The notes below the pieces were generated by a model. That model searched no databases and was not told where the DNA came from. It saw only the letters and a list, made by a program, of their open reading frames with translations. This document shows, piece by piece, positions 1-13,900 of a stretch of 64,000 nt of DNA. The translations under genes were made by a program, and so were the position numbers. This DNA is from Kappaphycus alvarezii (taxonomy: Eukaryota > Rhodophyta > Florideophyceae > Gigartinales > Solieriaceae): assembly GCA_002205965.3 (NCBI GenBank), contig NADL03000870.1, forward strand, positions 124,001-188,000, written 5' to 3'. Position 1 is the first letter of the stretch. Each line of letters opens with the position of its first letter.

Positions 1-3000
1 CAGAGCCAAAACCTTCATATCAGTTATCATTAGTTGTGTATGTTCAGTCTCAATTTTCTTGGGAAATAGATCAGATACCGAAATAGGGGAGAATATAATT
101 GTGTTCATGATTTTAAAGGCCTAAGAAAATGCACTGATGCTCTTAGATTTCCTGTATATGCATCTAGGAAGGGGAAGTTTTACTTTCAGCATAAATTTTA
201 TACTAGACGGTGTCTTGGATAAAACGTTGCATTCGTTATCAAATGCTGTGAAACAATAAAGAAGAGTACTTACAATCCTTTATTTAGTGGTAACCCAACT
301 GAAATACTAGAGCTACACCATATATAACACTTGTAGAAGTTACTGAACGGAAAGGTTTTTTGGAGGAACCCGACCATTTCACAGTACGTAGTACATTGTG
401 AAAATGTAGAGAGTCGAGAAACAAAATTTACATCAGTTCATTTTACAAGTCATCTTTGAAGCCGTAAAACTGTCTCATTTTATAAAAACTTTCTTATTGG
501 ATTTGTGAGGAAGGGGAGTTCTTTAAAAGATTTTAGATACTCTGATTCATAACTTTAAAATTTGGCAAAAAAAATGGCACAATGTAAAATTTTAAAACAT
601 CTTATGAAAATATATTTATAAGACAAATTAAAGTTTTTTTTAACTTTGTCGGATGTTACGTTCCCACAGAATAATGAAGTACACGCATATTCTATCTCTG
701 AAAGATTTTTCAGTCTACCAATGAAGGTTTAGTCTCAGATAAATCTTCCATGGATTCAGACTGAGATTTTAACAAGGCTTGCCGATGTCACGGGAACCAT
801 ATTAAGCAAGGGAGTACGTTAATTCAATATGAAAATATTAAATATTTACCCTCAAGTATTGGCATGAGGTAGTTGGCGAACCGATACAAGATTAGGGAAT
901 ACTTGAATCAGTACGGAACCATCCAAGTAGTTTCTTCGCCCGTTGATACTCTCTATGTACATTTTTTATGTTCTTTGCATACATGTCCAAGATAGATATG
1001 ACAAATTTTGGAATAATCGTGAAGGACTCAGAAAAATTCTATATCATATAAAATATGAGCGCAGAACTTTGAAATCCTATTAAGTGCAGTATATCAAGAA
1101 TTAAAGGAAAAGCCCATCTAAGAGTAAATTTAAATTCTTTATTGTGATAATAATGGATAATATGGATAGAAGTTTGAGAAATTCATCCAAAATGATGTAA
1201 GATAGCTAAGCGGAAACATATTGAAACATCGAAACAAGAAATTTTGAGCAACCTCGAAGGGACTCAAAGATTAATATCTATTTATTGGTTACGCTTTTCA
1301 TAAGTTGATTCGAAAAGCTGAAAACACCGAAAAACTCCTTCTACTTTACAAACTGTGATCGATATCTAAAAAGGTCCATCATTTTGGTGTACCGAATAGC
1401 TGAAAAATTTAATAACTAACTTTTTAATTACCTCTTAAAAAATCTACAGTTAGAAGATATTATTTTGGTCAGCGATATTTTCCAATTGATCTCACCACAT
1501 ATAAATCAATCAGTACTTTCTGTCACTGTTCATTTGCAAAATAAAATTAAAATTAAAATAAAGCACGAGAATTACCGATAGCTATGCCTAAAGTTTCAGA
1601 ATTCTCTCTGTTATATGATTTTAAATAAATTTAGGAAAACCGAAGTAAGGAATTATGATTCATTCCTCACAAGTAAATGAAGGAATCTCATCTATTGTAT
1701 ATTTTAATGTCGAATTTTTATCGTTGAACAATTTTCTCTTGTAGGTCCGTGAGAAGATAATTATATGAATAAATTTCATATAGTAATAAATATATATGCG
1801 GAAAGTTTTCACGTTAATATTAGCATGACAGTAAATTGTGCCCGCTGTTATAAATAAGCAAGCTTTCTGACATTTTGATCAACGTTGCATAGTATTTGCC
1901 TTCAAAACTCTAAAAGGAATTCACTTGCAGAGGACTAAAGAAAGATGATAGCTTCCACGAACCTACATAGTTGATCATACAGCAAAACATTTAAGTGCTA
2001 AATGCTTATAAACAAAAATTTATATTCAGTTAGTAATTGTTTTCTCACCCAAACGACGCATAAACACAAAATAGTCCAATAAAAAACAAAACTTCATTTC
2101 ATTATTTGTTTCAGCAGTCAAAAGACAGTTGCAGAGAGTCATAGTTCAAAGATTTCGAGAATTGAACCGTTAAGATTGATTAATAGAGTCTAATTAGAAT
2201 TTTTAACGAAGATATGGAAAGAGCCTAGGATTTGCTCAAGGACAATACTCAAAGCAAGTTATTTTAGCAATTAACTGATTAAATAATGCAATTGACTGCA
2301 AGTAAAAAGAAGTGAGAAATAAATTTAATAACTTTTTTTGCAAGAAAGAAAAAAACATAATGAATTAGTATGTATTTCGTAAATTACATCTAATTTTAGA
2401 GAAATTTGTTGTTTTAGTTATCTTTCAATGTGAAATATCGTTGCAAAGAAATGTTTCGATATCTTCGAGCTACAGAAATCCGTAAGCTGAATTTTCGAAG
2501 AATTTTTTTAAGTCACTTTGTAATTTAGAAGGAATATTAAATATTTTGTTCTCGTGTAAGTCGTTCTTGGTTATTTACTAATCAAATATGTGGTAATTGA
2601 TCTATGCAAATGTAAGTGTACAGATTATGTATTATGTAAAGCTATAAAAATTTTATCCTTGTTGTTTATTCTCAGCAGAAAACTTTAATTGATCTTCATT
2701 TGCTTTTCAGTTTTCGATTATTCTCGTAAAGAAAACAAGAATTGCGAAAAGAAAATATATTTTGTTACATATTGTGAATATAATAGTGAATCAATACGCA
2801 AATTATAACAAAGGAGAAAAAGAACTGCAAAAAAAATGAGTAATTTTTATAATAGTTAAACATTAAATCAATTATTTTTCTATTGATCATGAACTAGTCG
2901 CTTTTGAGTAAAGTTTTTCTGATTTAAAATATTCCACAGATTCTTACATTTTCCGGTATTTTTTAGTAATTGAAAACTTCTAAAGTTCGAAGCAAAGTAC

Positions 3001-3537
3001 TAATGAATCACTGAGTTGAAACAATATCTTAAGAAAGTCCCCCAACTATTATTACTATCGTTTTATTTATTCGGACTCAAAAACCCTACCATGATGAAAA
3101 AACCTTTCAATATTAATAATTTCATTGAAATTTTTATTATAGTGTATTTTCAATAAAACAACCACTGATGTATTTTTTCGTGAGTGTACGTACAATAGAG
3201 CAGTTAGAACATCCCCATCGACTAGGTCTCAAATGGTCAAATGGAAATTAAATCATACTTGATTATTTGATAACGATTAACCGCTTTCTAAGGATGAAAA
3301 TAAGATCAGCAGGTGGCTTTTTATTTTTTTCTAATGGTAAAACGGGAGGCATATCTGGCCAATTTGCCACCCATTGATACCACCATGCTATCCAAATGCT
3401 GCCCACTCATTGGCTGGAACAGTGAATTGGTGCAACTTGGCGGGAAAATTATAGTTGGGGATCCATCTCAAATTTGAGATTTTCGCGTTGTATACATGAC
3501 GTTGTCTAAGGCTTAACCATAAACATACTACATCATG
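1..3537. other. AT-rich intergenic DNA, no gene recognised
   Basis: Stops are frequent in all six frames and no open frame with protein-like composition is present. I saw no long repeat, tRNA or TE domain. The last 200 bases become more mixed in composition as the Harbinger relic begins. Confidence 0.6.
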
Positions 3538-4466
3538 TCAAAAACTTCTGGGGAAGCAACTATGCGCCCGAAGAGGACTTTTTCTTGGTTCGCTCTTGGA
3601 CACAGGTCTCGTAGGACCCTATAGTGGGGTCTGAACAAAAAGGTAAAAAGTTCTACGAAAAGTTGTGGTGTTGGTACAAAACATGGAAGCCATGAGATTT
3701 TCCCTTAGGCCAGTTTGCCTCCGTTACCACTCGTATCAAGCTTATTGTAAAGCATTATGTTGGTTTATCGGCGTTACATAGCACTGTTTTTGCTTTGAAG
3801 CCAACAGATCTGCATGAAAACGACACTATCCGCACACCGACAGCTCTATTTAACGGCAGAAAGATCAAAGGTCGGACAGGAGAGATCGGGAAAACGCTCA
3901 AGTTTCTAAGGGAATTGTATATACTGAACACACACAAGAAATTCTTAAGTGGATCTATTTTCGGTCAAAATGATATCAGTTCTACTAGAGAAGCACAAGC
4001 AGCAATGGTAACTGATAATGGTTCAAAATATGAACCGGAAACAAAAGAGGAGACTCCCATTCCAGACTTTCGTTCTTCCGGCAGACCACCGGGACGTAGG
4101 GAAGCCAGAGATGAAGCAAAGAGGAATTTTGACTCTACCAAGAAGGTAAAGATAGCAGAGCGAGCAATACAGGTATGGAAAGCGCGTAATGATTGTATCG
4201 CAAGGCACAAGAAGATATTTCTTTTTAAGAAAGGACCAGGCGGTTCTGAGCCTGTCAAAGCTAAAGAGTTCTTTAAACTTAAGCTAGCCGAGGGACTGAA
4301 AGTAGCTGCCAAATCCGCGCAACAATCTTTTGCTATGGTGTCAGATGCGGCTCACTTTATCTATAACGGCGAAAATACAAACACTGCTGACCACGATGGT
4401 GGAGAGATAGAAGAAGAACATGAAGTCTTATCTTCCGCTGCTGTTGCTTTTGATGAGTATGACTGA
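3538..4466 (+). pseudogene. Harbinger Myb/SANT-like accessory protein, broken
   Basis: The frame reads from about 3538 as a SANT-like N-terminus (SNYAPEED, then LVRSWTQVS). Two stop codons follow, one just after that motif and one after YKTWKP. The frame is then open to 4466. The open part has a low-complexity middle and the segment SSGRPPGRREARDEAKR near its centre, which resembles the conserved GRPxGRKxAK motif of NAM-associated C-terminal domains carried by Harbinger accessory proteins. The end is acidic. The 223-codon open stretch starts at a non-ATG codon only because the upstream part is interrupted, so it is not a real start. The protein would be a nuclear DNA-binding helper of the transposase lying convergently downstream. 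The pseudogene call is firm because of the two stops. Confidence 0.8.
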
Positions 4467-4715
4467 AGGCTTGACTGCTTGTTACCTTCGTGTTGTTGCA
4501 GATTTTCTATGACCAATCTCCTAAGATTATAGTACTCACTGCTCTCCTTCAAATATGTGTGTATCTCGCAGGGGACTCCAAATGATCCTGGAATAATTGC
4601 TATAGTCCTCTGTAGTCGCCTTAGTTGACCCTACGTGGGGCTAGCTCCATTGCGTGTCTCAATTAATCCATCATATTTATCCTCTACGTTATTAAACATC
4701 TGCCAGTCCCGATCC

Positions 4716-5728
4716 TCAACCACCGTGCCGTGCGACACAGTACAACATTGCATTAATTTTTTTAATTATTTCCTTGGACAGAAAACTAGCAGACACCGCG
4801 ACTCTGCACCATTTTATTTGCAAAACGCCGAATGCACTTTCAACGTTGTTGCGAGCACTTCCCTGATTGCGAGCTAGGCATTCTTCCATCCTGATCGACG
4901 GGAAGGTAATTGCTTGAAGAAAGACAGACCATTCTGGATATATCCAATTCGCCAGCCAGTATGGCTTGTTTACATTTTGATCAGCAATGATATACTCGAG
5001 TGGAGGAGAATAAGTCCTAGCAGCAATCTTTGAAGTTACCGTTGAGGCCTCCACAACATTTAAATCATTTCCAGCCCCGTACATGCCGAAAAATGCGTGC
5101 CATATCCACAGTTGGTGACCGAACATAGCTTCTGATGTAACTACTGCTTTTCTCTCCTTCCCCTGGTACTGTTCATACCATGAAGGATGGGAGTTTTCGA
5201 CTCCCATTTACAGAAATATATGCTATCGATCATTCCAGGGAATCACCGAGCCACAGATTGCTTTAATACTCGCTTCAAATCTGCCTCAGTTGGCGCACGC
5301 AATTACTCGGATCCAAAGCATTCAATCACAGAACTAACAAAGTGTTCCAAACTTTGTAACATTGCTAATTCTCCCATACTAGATTTTATCTACACAATTA
5401 GGTACAGTAACCTGTACAAGCATACGGAATGACGCAGTCACATTCTGATGAGCGCTCAGACCGGGTTTACCTGGACAATCTTTCTTTTGTCGAAATTACT
5501 CGCTATGTACAGTTATTCTGTCAAAGATCTTCAGAAAACCTCTCGGGAAACTCGAAACCGCTTTTGAAATGTAGCCTCATCGTAGGTTGGGAAACTAGAG
5601 AAGTACTGAAGATGAAGTCGCTTTTCCGCCTCAAAAGCTTGGCAATCGATATTTGCTTCTTTTATGGTGCAAAAAATATCCATAACATCATTCCCTACAG
5701 CTTCATACCTCCATTTATCGTACTCCAT
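4716..5728 (-). pseudogene. PIF/Harbinger DDE transposase, broken
   Basis: Read on the minus strand, the N-terminal piece (5531-5728) ends with RFRVSREVF, typical of the start of plant-type Harbinger transposases. After several stops the frame resumes around 5360 with GELAMLQSLEHFV, FGSE-LRAPTEADL and GFPGMIDSI, then 4716-5207 gives WYEQYQGKERK, LWIWHAFFGM, GAGNDLNVVEAS, YWLANWIYPEWSVF and VESAFGVLQ. These are the successive motifs of the DDE_Tnp_4 family. LWIWHAFFG with GNDLN carries a catalytic Asp (the D of NDLN). The usual Glu near ERAFGVLQ is kept as VESAFG. YLADGIYP of active copies reads YWLANWIYP here, so Asp-Gly is lost. In-frame stops at about 5530 and 5200-5240 rule out function. 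Confidence 0.9.
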
Positions 5729-6180
5729 CTGTCTAATACTACGGATGTAGCCCTTGACGAGTCATACATAAGCAAAAGCTCATTCCGCCGATGGGGATGC
5801 CAGTTAAATACAGATCAATTGTGCAAGTAACCAACGGATAAAAAATTGATATGTCCAATGAAATTGATTTACTTTTTAAAACTTTACCCTATTTCACATA
5901 TGATGTACCCACCGGTGGAGCTGTTCTTACTACTAATTCAGAACGATTATAACCCTTGAAATGATAAGAACCGTATTCGTGCCATTTAATCAGGACTGAA
6001 ATTGTAAAGTTTCTCAAACTCTAGAATTCTGTCGAAATCTGTTTTAATGGTAAATATCCAAGTTCTCATCTCAACAGTGTTTCCTAGTTTTTTGAGCATT
6101 AACTAAAACCAGTTAACCTACGAAATAAATGTTTTTAATATTGTAGTTCTATGACCTTCAGATGGAATAAACAGATCTCT

Positions 6181-6308
6181 TTGCGCCATTTGGGGTTAGT
6201 ATAGAAAGAAATTTAGGTGCAAACAAAACTCTTTAGCGATATATTGGATCTTTATGCGACGCTCGGGCTAATATGGAAAGAAATTTGCGTATTAATAAAC
6301 CTCTTTAG
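6181..6308. repeat. diverged tandem duplication, two units of about 55 bp
   Basis: The segment 6195-6236 (begins gttagtatagaaagaaattt, ends ctctttag) recurs in diverged form at 6267-6308 (begins gctaatatggaaagaaattt, ends ctctttag). Preceding bases with tgcg...ggg are also shared. The spacing is about 72 bp. No coding sense is apparent; this looks like an old local duplication. Confidence 0.6.
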
Positions 6309-8142
6309 GGGTTTTATCAGGACAACACTTTGTTAAAGGTGGTAAGTATTTTTGCAATAGATGCTTCAATTATCCAGAGTAAAAATGAGGTCGCCAAGGA
6401 TATGCTACTTTATCATGTATTAATTTTTATACAAACTGATAAATGATGAGATAAATGTTTCTAATCTCCTTAGATATTGAGCCCATACTTTTCCTAAATT
6501 CTGAAACTATTCTTTCATACAGAAAAATGGCTAATTACTTTAGTAGAAGTAAATTAGATATCATTTTCTGTATCCCCACAACCATGAAATATGTAGTTAG
6601 TTTTTTTGCGAGTTTAATATGTTCTCGGTCCCAAAAATATACAATTGCACATCAAAGACCTCCAATCGTGTTATATTAATTCTAAAGGACTGGATATTAA
6701 GCAACTACTAGAACCTAGGGCTCTTTACTTTGAATCTTACTCTTTTATGTGTAATTTTCAGGCGTTCTGGAGGCTATATCATAATTATTATTAAAAATCT
6801 GGGTGTCAATAATTTCTTTATTCTTTGATAGAAAATTTATGATTCTTGGAATCTCATTTGTCTTTCCGATTTTAACATGGCAATATTGGCTAAAATAAGT
6901 GAAGAATGTGTAATAATTTGGTTTCAATGCGCACTTATATACCCAATTTTCTTTCCAAGCAGACTTTGTTTTGAAGGAGTTTTATTATATTTTAATTAGT
7001 CTTGAGCCTCTTGGTCCAGCGTGGTCCAGCGAAAAAAGAGTTATTGGGGCAGTCATATATAGTCCAAAGAAACCTTTCAAGCGAAACTTTTATGCATATA
7101 TCATTTATTTTATCGATCTATGGCTTCAAAATTGTAAAGTAACGTACATGCTTCCTGTTTTGCGACACATGAAGTTTTCAAATTTTCAAGCCAAGAAATG
7201 AAATTTTGAGTAGTCAAACTCGGCGTCAATGATTTAAACAACTTACTTACATATATTTCTAACATACAATTGCATAGAAAATAGTTAATCCGAGACTTTA
7301 CTATAGATCCAGAATTTCTACTTAAACAGTGCAGCGCTTTTACCATTTCTAGCAACTCTTCAATACATGGTGTGCAACTTTTTCTGTAATATTTTCCTTC
7401 ACTCTCCTGAAATGAACTTTTCATCTGTGAAATATTAGTATTTATAGACTTTTGGAAGTATATTTCTCTCGATGGATGAAAAGAGTCAGAATAAATTTAC
7501 ATTAAGCACAGGAGATCCGGTCATCTCTAATTTTTGGCTGCTTTTTTTACCCTTTTACATTCTTTGCTCTAGAAAAATTGCCATACTTTAATATTTTTCT
7601 ATGTATCAATTTTGTACTGTTGATTTTTCGGTGCGCTCTCCTACAAGTGACTTGAAATGTTAAAGTTTGGATTCTAGATTAACATTTGATATAATGAAAA
7701 TTCAATGGGGTGCTCAAAAGGGATATAAAAGAAAAAATTGACTGAATTCATATTATGTTAGAAGAGGTACAAAAAACTCAAAACTGGTTGGCAATTTTTG
7801 AATAGAGTAGGCTAGGGGGCAATTGAAAGATTTTTAGGAATTCAACGAGATATTTGCTGGTTTAGGATACCAGTACAATGGAAAGCTTTAAATTTGTTGT
7901 ACTTCTTGAGATTTTAGAGAGTATTCAAGGAATGAGTGTGAAAATTTGTTGCATCTTTGACTGCCTTTTTAATCTAATCGTGCATTTATAGCTATGATGA
8001 TGCTTAAATTTCACAAGAACAGTATCCGAGCGCACGAAGTATCATCTAATTGGAAGTTATACACGATTTTTGAGTTATTTTTTTCACGAGAAAGCGAAAT
8101 ATAGGCTGTCTATTAAAGGGTCTATAAAATTCCTCTATCATA

Positions 8143-8193
8143 CTTATCTTCCAAAAAACTCTGCCGTTGCTGCAGAGTTTTCTGGAAGATAAG
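8143..8193. repeat. near-perfect fold-back hairpin, 22-bp arms
   Basis: The left arm 8143-8164 and right arm 8172-8193 are complementary at 21 of 22 positions around a 7-base loop (cgttgct). The arms contain CTTATCTTCC and its complement GGAAGATAAG. It stands alone in AT-rich non-coding DNA. It could be a small-RNA precursor, a tiny inverted-repeat element or a palindromic replication relic; the sequence alone does not decide. Confidence 0.7.
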
Positions 8194-10619
8194 AAGGAAA
8201 GATAACTCTCCTCAACTGTTAAAGTTATTCAAGTCTTTAATATTTAATCCACTGAACGATTCATACAGATGATTTATTGAAATAAGAAAATTTGCATTTT
8301 CCCATTCTGACTTCATAAGGACTTATTTGCAGTAAGTTTTGATCTACAATAATGATAAACATTTTGATTATTTCGAAATATTATATAAAGACAGTACTTG
8401 AAATGTATTTTAGTTTTGAAATACGCTTGCTGTCTCGTGATCAGGAAAATTTTACTTTACCATCTGGAGACTTTTCATTTAGGAATCAAATATACAATTT
8501 TAGGCAATTCGATGGGAGATCCAAAGGTGAAAAAGATGAATTCAACAACCAAATGCAATTTTATGTAACAAATAATGGAGGAGAGGAGCACTGCGTAACT
8601 CAGAATCGTACCATTCTGAGCTGACTACTTTCTTTGGCGGTTTCTGACCACTCTATCCCACCCTTAAGCTTTTATCGCTGCATCACTATTTCAAATAGGG
8701 CGTTGCTGAGCTTTTTTACACAATTTAGCAATAGATTTCCAAGATTCTCATGGATGTCTGTAAACGAGACGAATAAATGAATTTTTTCTAAAATATTTTA
8801 GATGAAATTGTATTTCTGCCTTTGGATATGAAATAAAGTGTGAATCTGATTTGTATGTCGAAACAAGGATTTTATTTTAATTTATTTTCTGTCATTTTCT
8901 ATCGATTAGGTATTCACTACCTGCATTCTTAATAAGTACCTTATTGCTTGTTTCGTTTCATATGACAGACCGGATGCTTCCATATTATTGGTTCTCATTT
9001 TATTACAAATCTATTTCGGAACGTTTTGCTTCGATAATGATGAAATCTACCTTCAATATGCAAAATACATGTATATTTTCGAAAAAATGAAATATGAGCT
9101 CGATGATAGAAAGTTTATCCATTTAACTGATGTCAAATCACAGTCCACCTCTACGATCACCCAGCCGACCGTTATAAGCGTTGCTTTTCTCGTACCTTGC
9201 CCAATATAATACAAATGGACATGTTACAAGGCTACCAGAAGGTAATTTTTCTATATTTTAGTACAGAAAATCCAATTACAGTAAATAATAAACGAAATCC
9301 GAAATAGATAAGCCAGGAGTAGGCGAAGTATGCAAAACCACTCAAGCCGGCTAAAAATATGTACTAGAAGCACAATAATAACAAACTCGATTATCCATAA
9401 AACCCATAAACACATAAAAGCGAAAATACAAAAGTAAACCAAATCAATCTCATTACGTACTACTGAAATAATAATTTGATGTACTCCTACTGGGTTCTCG
9501 AAGTTTCAATACCGCTACTTTACAGTACTAATTGAACCAGTTGCACTAAGGCTATATAAAGCAAAATATTTAACACCATGCAAAACAGAAACGTCTCACT
9601 CATATGTAGATAACAAGATTGAATCATGCAGTAGCAAATTTCAATAAATTATTTGTAATGGATATTTTTCATGATCTATATATCGCCCTATTTCCATTTC
9701 TTGTATCCATCAATGAAGTTATTTTCTCACTCGTCCTACCCTGGCGCTCTTTTTCCCCTCATGTACGAAAATTAATTCTCAGAGCCCGCTCTTTCAATCC
9801 CTACATGAGTTCTAAGTCTTGTAACAAGCACCTTTATAGCTACCTCATCAGCAAGCGGACCTCATTTTTGAGCTTGACACTGCAACTCATGATGATCAGA
9901 GATACTACGACTATTATGGACAAAATAGAAGGCCCTTTAGTAACTTTGCAACAGTAAGCCAATGCTTTCGACCGAAATTTCAAATATCAATTCTGCCTGC
10001 GTTCATATACCAGGAATTGTCTCCTACCCAAGTTATGCAGCCAATTTTTCTGGTTTGTATCCTTCAATTTATTTTTAAGCTTTTCCCATCCTATTTAATT
10101 AAATAATGGTATTAGTTTTCGTTTCTGTCAAAGAATGCCCCTTTTTAAGAATGAACCTTACATGGACAGCTTTCTCATTACTGTCTGATGATTTCCTAGT
10201 TCATCGAGAACGAAGAGGCAAAAATACCAACTTTTTCGTTCTTCTAGCCTACTCCCTTGAGAGTTGTAAATAACATGAGAGTAATAACAAAATAAAAAAT
10301 CTTGACTTCATGAACTCCATTTCGAAAAATGTATCCCAAATATTAGACGGCTGCGTAACATATTCTAAATATTTTCAAAAATTCTTAGCTTCATGTTCAT
10401 TTTAGTAGCTGCATAGTTTATATGATATATCGACGTCACCTCGAGCGAATTACATTTCGTGCTCGTTCGCCCTGCCCTCGCGTTCTTCTACATCCGGGCC
10501 GTATACGACTCTCTCAGTAATTTGAGGAAAATTTTGGGGTGCTAACCCCGCACGAGCAGATCTAGGTAACTGTGGTTGAAACTTTGTTTGAGACTGGCTG
10601 AGATAAGCCGGCTACTACA

Positions 10620-10975
10620 AACCAGGTTTTATAAAGAACTATAGATAGGTAATTGTCGAGGAGGAATATAGTCTAACAGTAGTGAATGTAAAGATTTTTC
10701 TGTGAATCATCTCTGAGAGATTCATACGTAGATCCTTGGAGCTTGTAGTTGGCTCGAATGACACTCCCTGACAAGATGTAAGACTCACAATGGTCCATGT
10801 GGCACGGGATGCAAGAAATTTTTGATTGGTAAAGCAGTGATAAAGTATCCCAGTGTGCACCTCCCTTGTAACTATTCCAAGTTTAGAAATGGGGTAAAGA
10901 ATGTCAAGAACTGTAAGGAGAAAAGTAATGACAAGGATTTGTCTAGTATCGCTGGTTGTAACCGATGGCTTGCAT
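10620..10975 (-). repeat. unidentified interspersed repeat, copy 1
   Basis: This stretch aligns with 14775-15125. Shared blocks in order are atatagtctaac, a segment around gtggca followed by caag, gtgataa with atcccagtgt, and a ctccc block. A 115-codon open frame crosses it on the minus strand (10639-10986), and the other copy shows similar residues in broken frames (TR-x4-VI-x-FL, later ATWTxV). It therefore may be a fragment of a coding mobile element. I could not assign it to a family. Confidence 0.6.
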
Positions 10976-10989
10976 ATACAGTACATTAG

Positions 10990-13900
10990 ATGCAGTAAAT
11001 TCGTGTAAATTTGAAATTACTGTGAAATAATACGTCACAAGGGAAGTTGAACCTTTGGATTACAATAAAAAGGTAAATGAAAGTTTAGAAATCTAAGTTT
11101 ACGCTACGCTACCGTATAGATTAATTTTGAGGATAATAAAAATAATAACACCAGGTAGTCCTATTTCGGTCCAAAACTCAACTGTAGCTCTACACTTACA
11201 TCCGTTAAAATACATATCGCTTGTAGAATTCTTGATTCAGGTTCTCGACCAAAGGCAGGAGGGCCCAGGTGAGGTACTGATATCTTAAATAGAGCTTTGA
11301 GGTTTTTGGACCTTTAGGAAGAATCTGATAATATTTACGCATTCGCTTTAATACTGCAACCGAATTATCATATGAAATTATAGGGATACATTGGCTATTG
11401 TGTTGATTTCTAAAGCAACAGAAGCACTCATTTCTGTTTTATCATGAAAATATTCGGCTTTCTACAACGCCTACTCCTCAAAGTATCCATCTTGACCAAG
11501 TCTGAATATCTTCGTTTTCTAGCAACCGCTTCTTCAGAAGACTTCTGAATTCAAGCATAAGGAAGGGATAAATATTGAATCTCCTTCCGCTTAGGACATT
11601 GTTCTCCCTTCTATATAGTCTGGGCTGAGTCGTTGAAAGCACAAACTGCATCTGGAAGAAGTTTAGGATAGAATCAAGATTCTTTATCTCCGATTGAGAC
11701 CACGAATTGCCCCTTTCATCGTGACGTACTCATTCTTTTTAGTTCTCAGCTCAATTTTATAAACGTGCCGTGGATAAAATGCTCAACACACAAGTCTAAA
11801 AAGTTCCGGTCACTTCTAAATGGCTCGCGAAATCGTGGTTCTTTCGCCTTTTACCGTCGCATAATATCGGAGTTTTTTGAGTAGTTAAGGCTTTAATGGT
11901 GATTTATTAGGCCCATCGCAAATATGAGATCCTCCATGGAAATCCCCCCCTCAGAATTGTTTGGAAAGAATCATTTACATTTTTGGTGGTTAGGCTAAAT
12001 GAATTGATACTTCCTGTCATTATCCTGCATAGAGCTACTATTTTTACTACAAAAATAATTCAATATCGTATTTACCTGCACGAAACGTTTGAGGAAAAAA
12101 TTATGTTTACGAAAAAGGGGCTGATAACTCACTAGAGATGGAATCGGCTACTTCCAATTGCCTCAAAATTTCCTCTTACGCTAAAGAGCTTCTATGTTGG
12201 TGAATTACTTCTCATCCCTGTAACGCGTGACGAACATGTCTTAGCAGTGAAAACGCCTCATATAAATATTTTTCGCACGGTAGCTATCATATCTTTGGCT
12301 CACTTTCCGATTGAAACTATTCAGAATAAAAATTCGTACCGCTAAATTCTTATTGATATAAATATTTATATATAACTATGTGTTGAGTCAGGCGCCACGA
12401 CCAAATTGATACGCACAATAGGCACGTATGTGTCCACATAGGATGTAAGAACTTTGCCTAATGCATGAATTTTCCAAGTTAGCTACATTTTTTTGAAGAA
12501 AGCGAATCAATAATTTCTTTTAGAGCATCCCAAATTGCCATCTCGAAAAATTCTTTCGATATTGCAACATTTATTTGAGAAAATGCTTAACGGTCGGTCG
12601 AAATCATTTTTGTATCATCAATATTGAGAAATTGGACAGAGTTGTGTATTTTAGTTCTACCTATTTACTATTTTTTTGAATCAACTAAGATCCAAGCTCT
12701 GTATAATAATTTATCCTCGTATTGCTTTACTTCTATACATGTGCTTTGAGTATGACCAACTAGATCAAATCAGTTTTAGTTCATACATAGGCTAGAATCA
12801 CTTCTGCATGACTCTAATAATTCTCGTTTTCCGGTTCGTAATAAAAGCAATCTAGGTGGAATCTAATTTCATTTGGCTCGAAAACTCGTAAAAACACGTC
12901 TGCCTGTCACAAGTTTTGAGAATATTATAAAAACTCGTCGAATTGAATCTTTTTATATCCTAATTTATTTGCTCATTTACCTGCATCGAGCGCACTAGCA
13001 AACCATTATTTAGAATTTAAACTGTCTAAAATCTTTTTTTTAAGTGTGATGACTGTGAAATTATTGTAATGAGAGAGAGACTTAAATATGACTGGATAAT
13101 ACAACCAAAACCCATTCATTTCGTACGTTTACGTAAGAAAAGTATTTAACGGTTGACTTTATTATAATATGCATTATTGTCACTACCGATTTCTATTCTG
13201 CAATCATATTATAAGATAATTTTTTGCGCAGTAAAGAATTCACTAGTGGGGCAAATATACTTGAATGCAGAATTTGGTGGCTAACATTAATGTAGTTAGG
13301 TCCCAATTCATCGTTTATTCTCCCATCTTCGGTCCTTATTTTTTCGTTCAAAGATTAGTTTAAAGAGCACCTTTTCTTTCAATTAAGTTTTTGACAAAAT
13401 CAATTCATTCAATCAATTTGAATGACCTCTAATTTTCTCTTAGGTCATATTATACTTGCTTTTATAAAGCTCTCATCTTCATGTTACTCGCATTTTTACC
13501 GTTTCATTTTCACAGCTCGCTACGTGCTAATATTTTGAGCCCTGTTTTCATATAAATGAGTCTTTATTAATGAGGAGGGTACAGATTTGATTTTTTTAAG
13601 TTCTTGTCAAAATATTTTTCCGGTACAATGCCCGCAATTCCTGAGAGAAATCATAAACAAATTTTTACGTTTTAGCGTCGTACCAGTATTTCGAGACTGT
13701 AAAAGACCATAAAATTGTTCGCAAAAACTACTATCAACAAAAGAAAGTACTCCGAGACAAAACGTCCCCGATTTTAGAACATCGTCTACTCATCATTTTA
13801 TGACACGGATTGAGAAGGGATTCCAATACCTTAAACAACCAAGAAACAATAGCTGTTACTATTTCTACCTTTATAACAATATTTAAAATACTCTTCAGAA

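Larger units (their letters stand above)
3538..5728. mobile_element. PIF/Harbinger DNA transposon relic
   Basis: Two convergent pseudogenes define it: a Myb/SANT-like accessory protein on the plus strand (3538-4466) and a DDE transposase on the minus strand (4716-5728). This gene pair is the normal content of PIF/Harbinger elements, in which the Myb-like protein helps bring the transposase to DNA. I could not identify terminal inverted repeats or the usual 3-bp target duplication, so the true ends lie somewhat outside the given limits. Both genes have stops, so the copy is not autonomous. Confidence 0.85.
5831..10619. other. AT-rich DNA without recognised genes
   Basis: Short open frames here (for example 8352-8624 and 9619-9957) have no recognisable domain and a composition like the surrounding DNA. 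A short tandem duplication (6181-6308) and a fold-back hairpin (8143-8193) are the only structures I can support. Confidence 0.5.
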
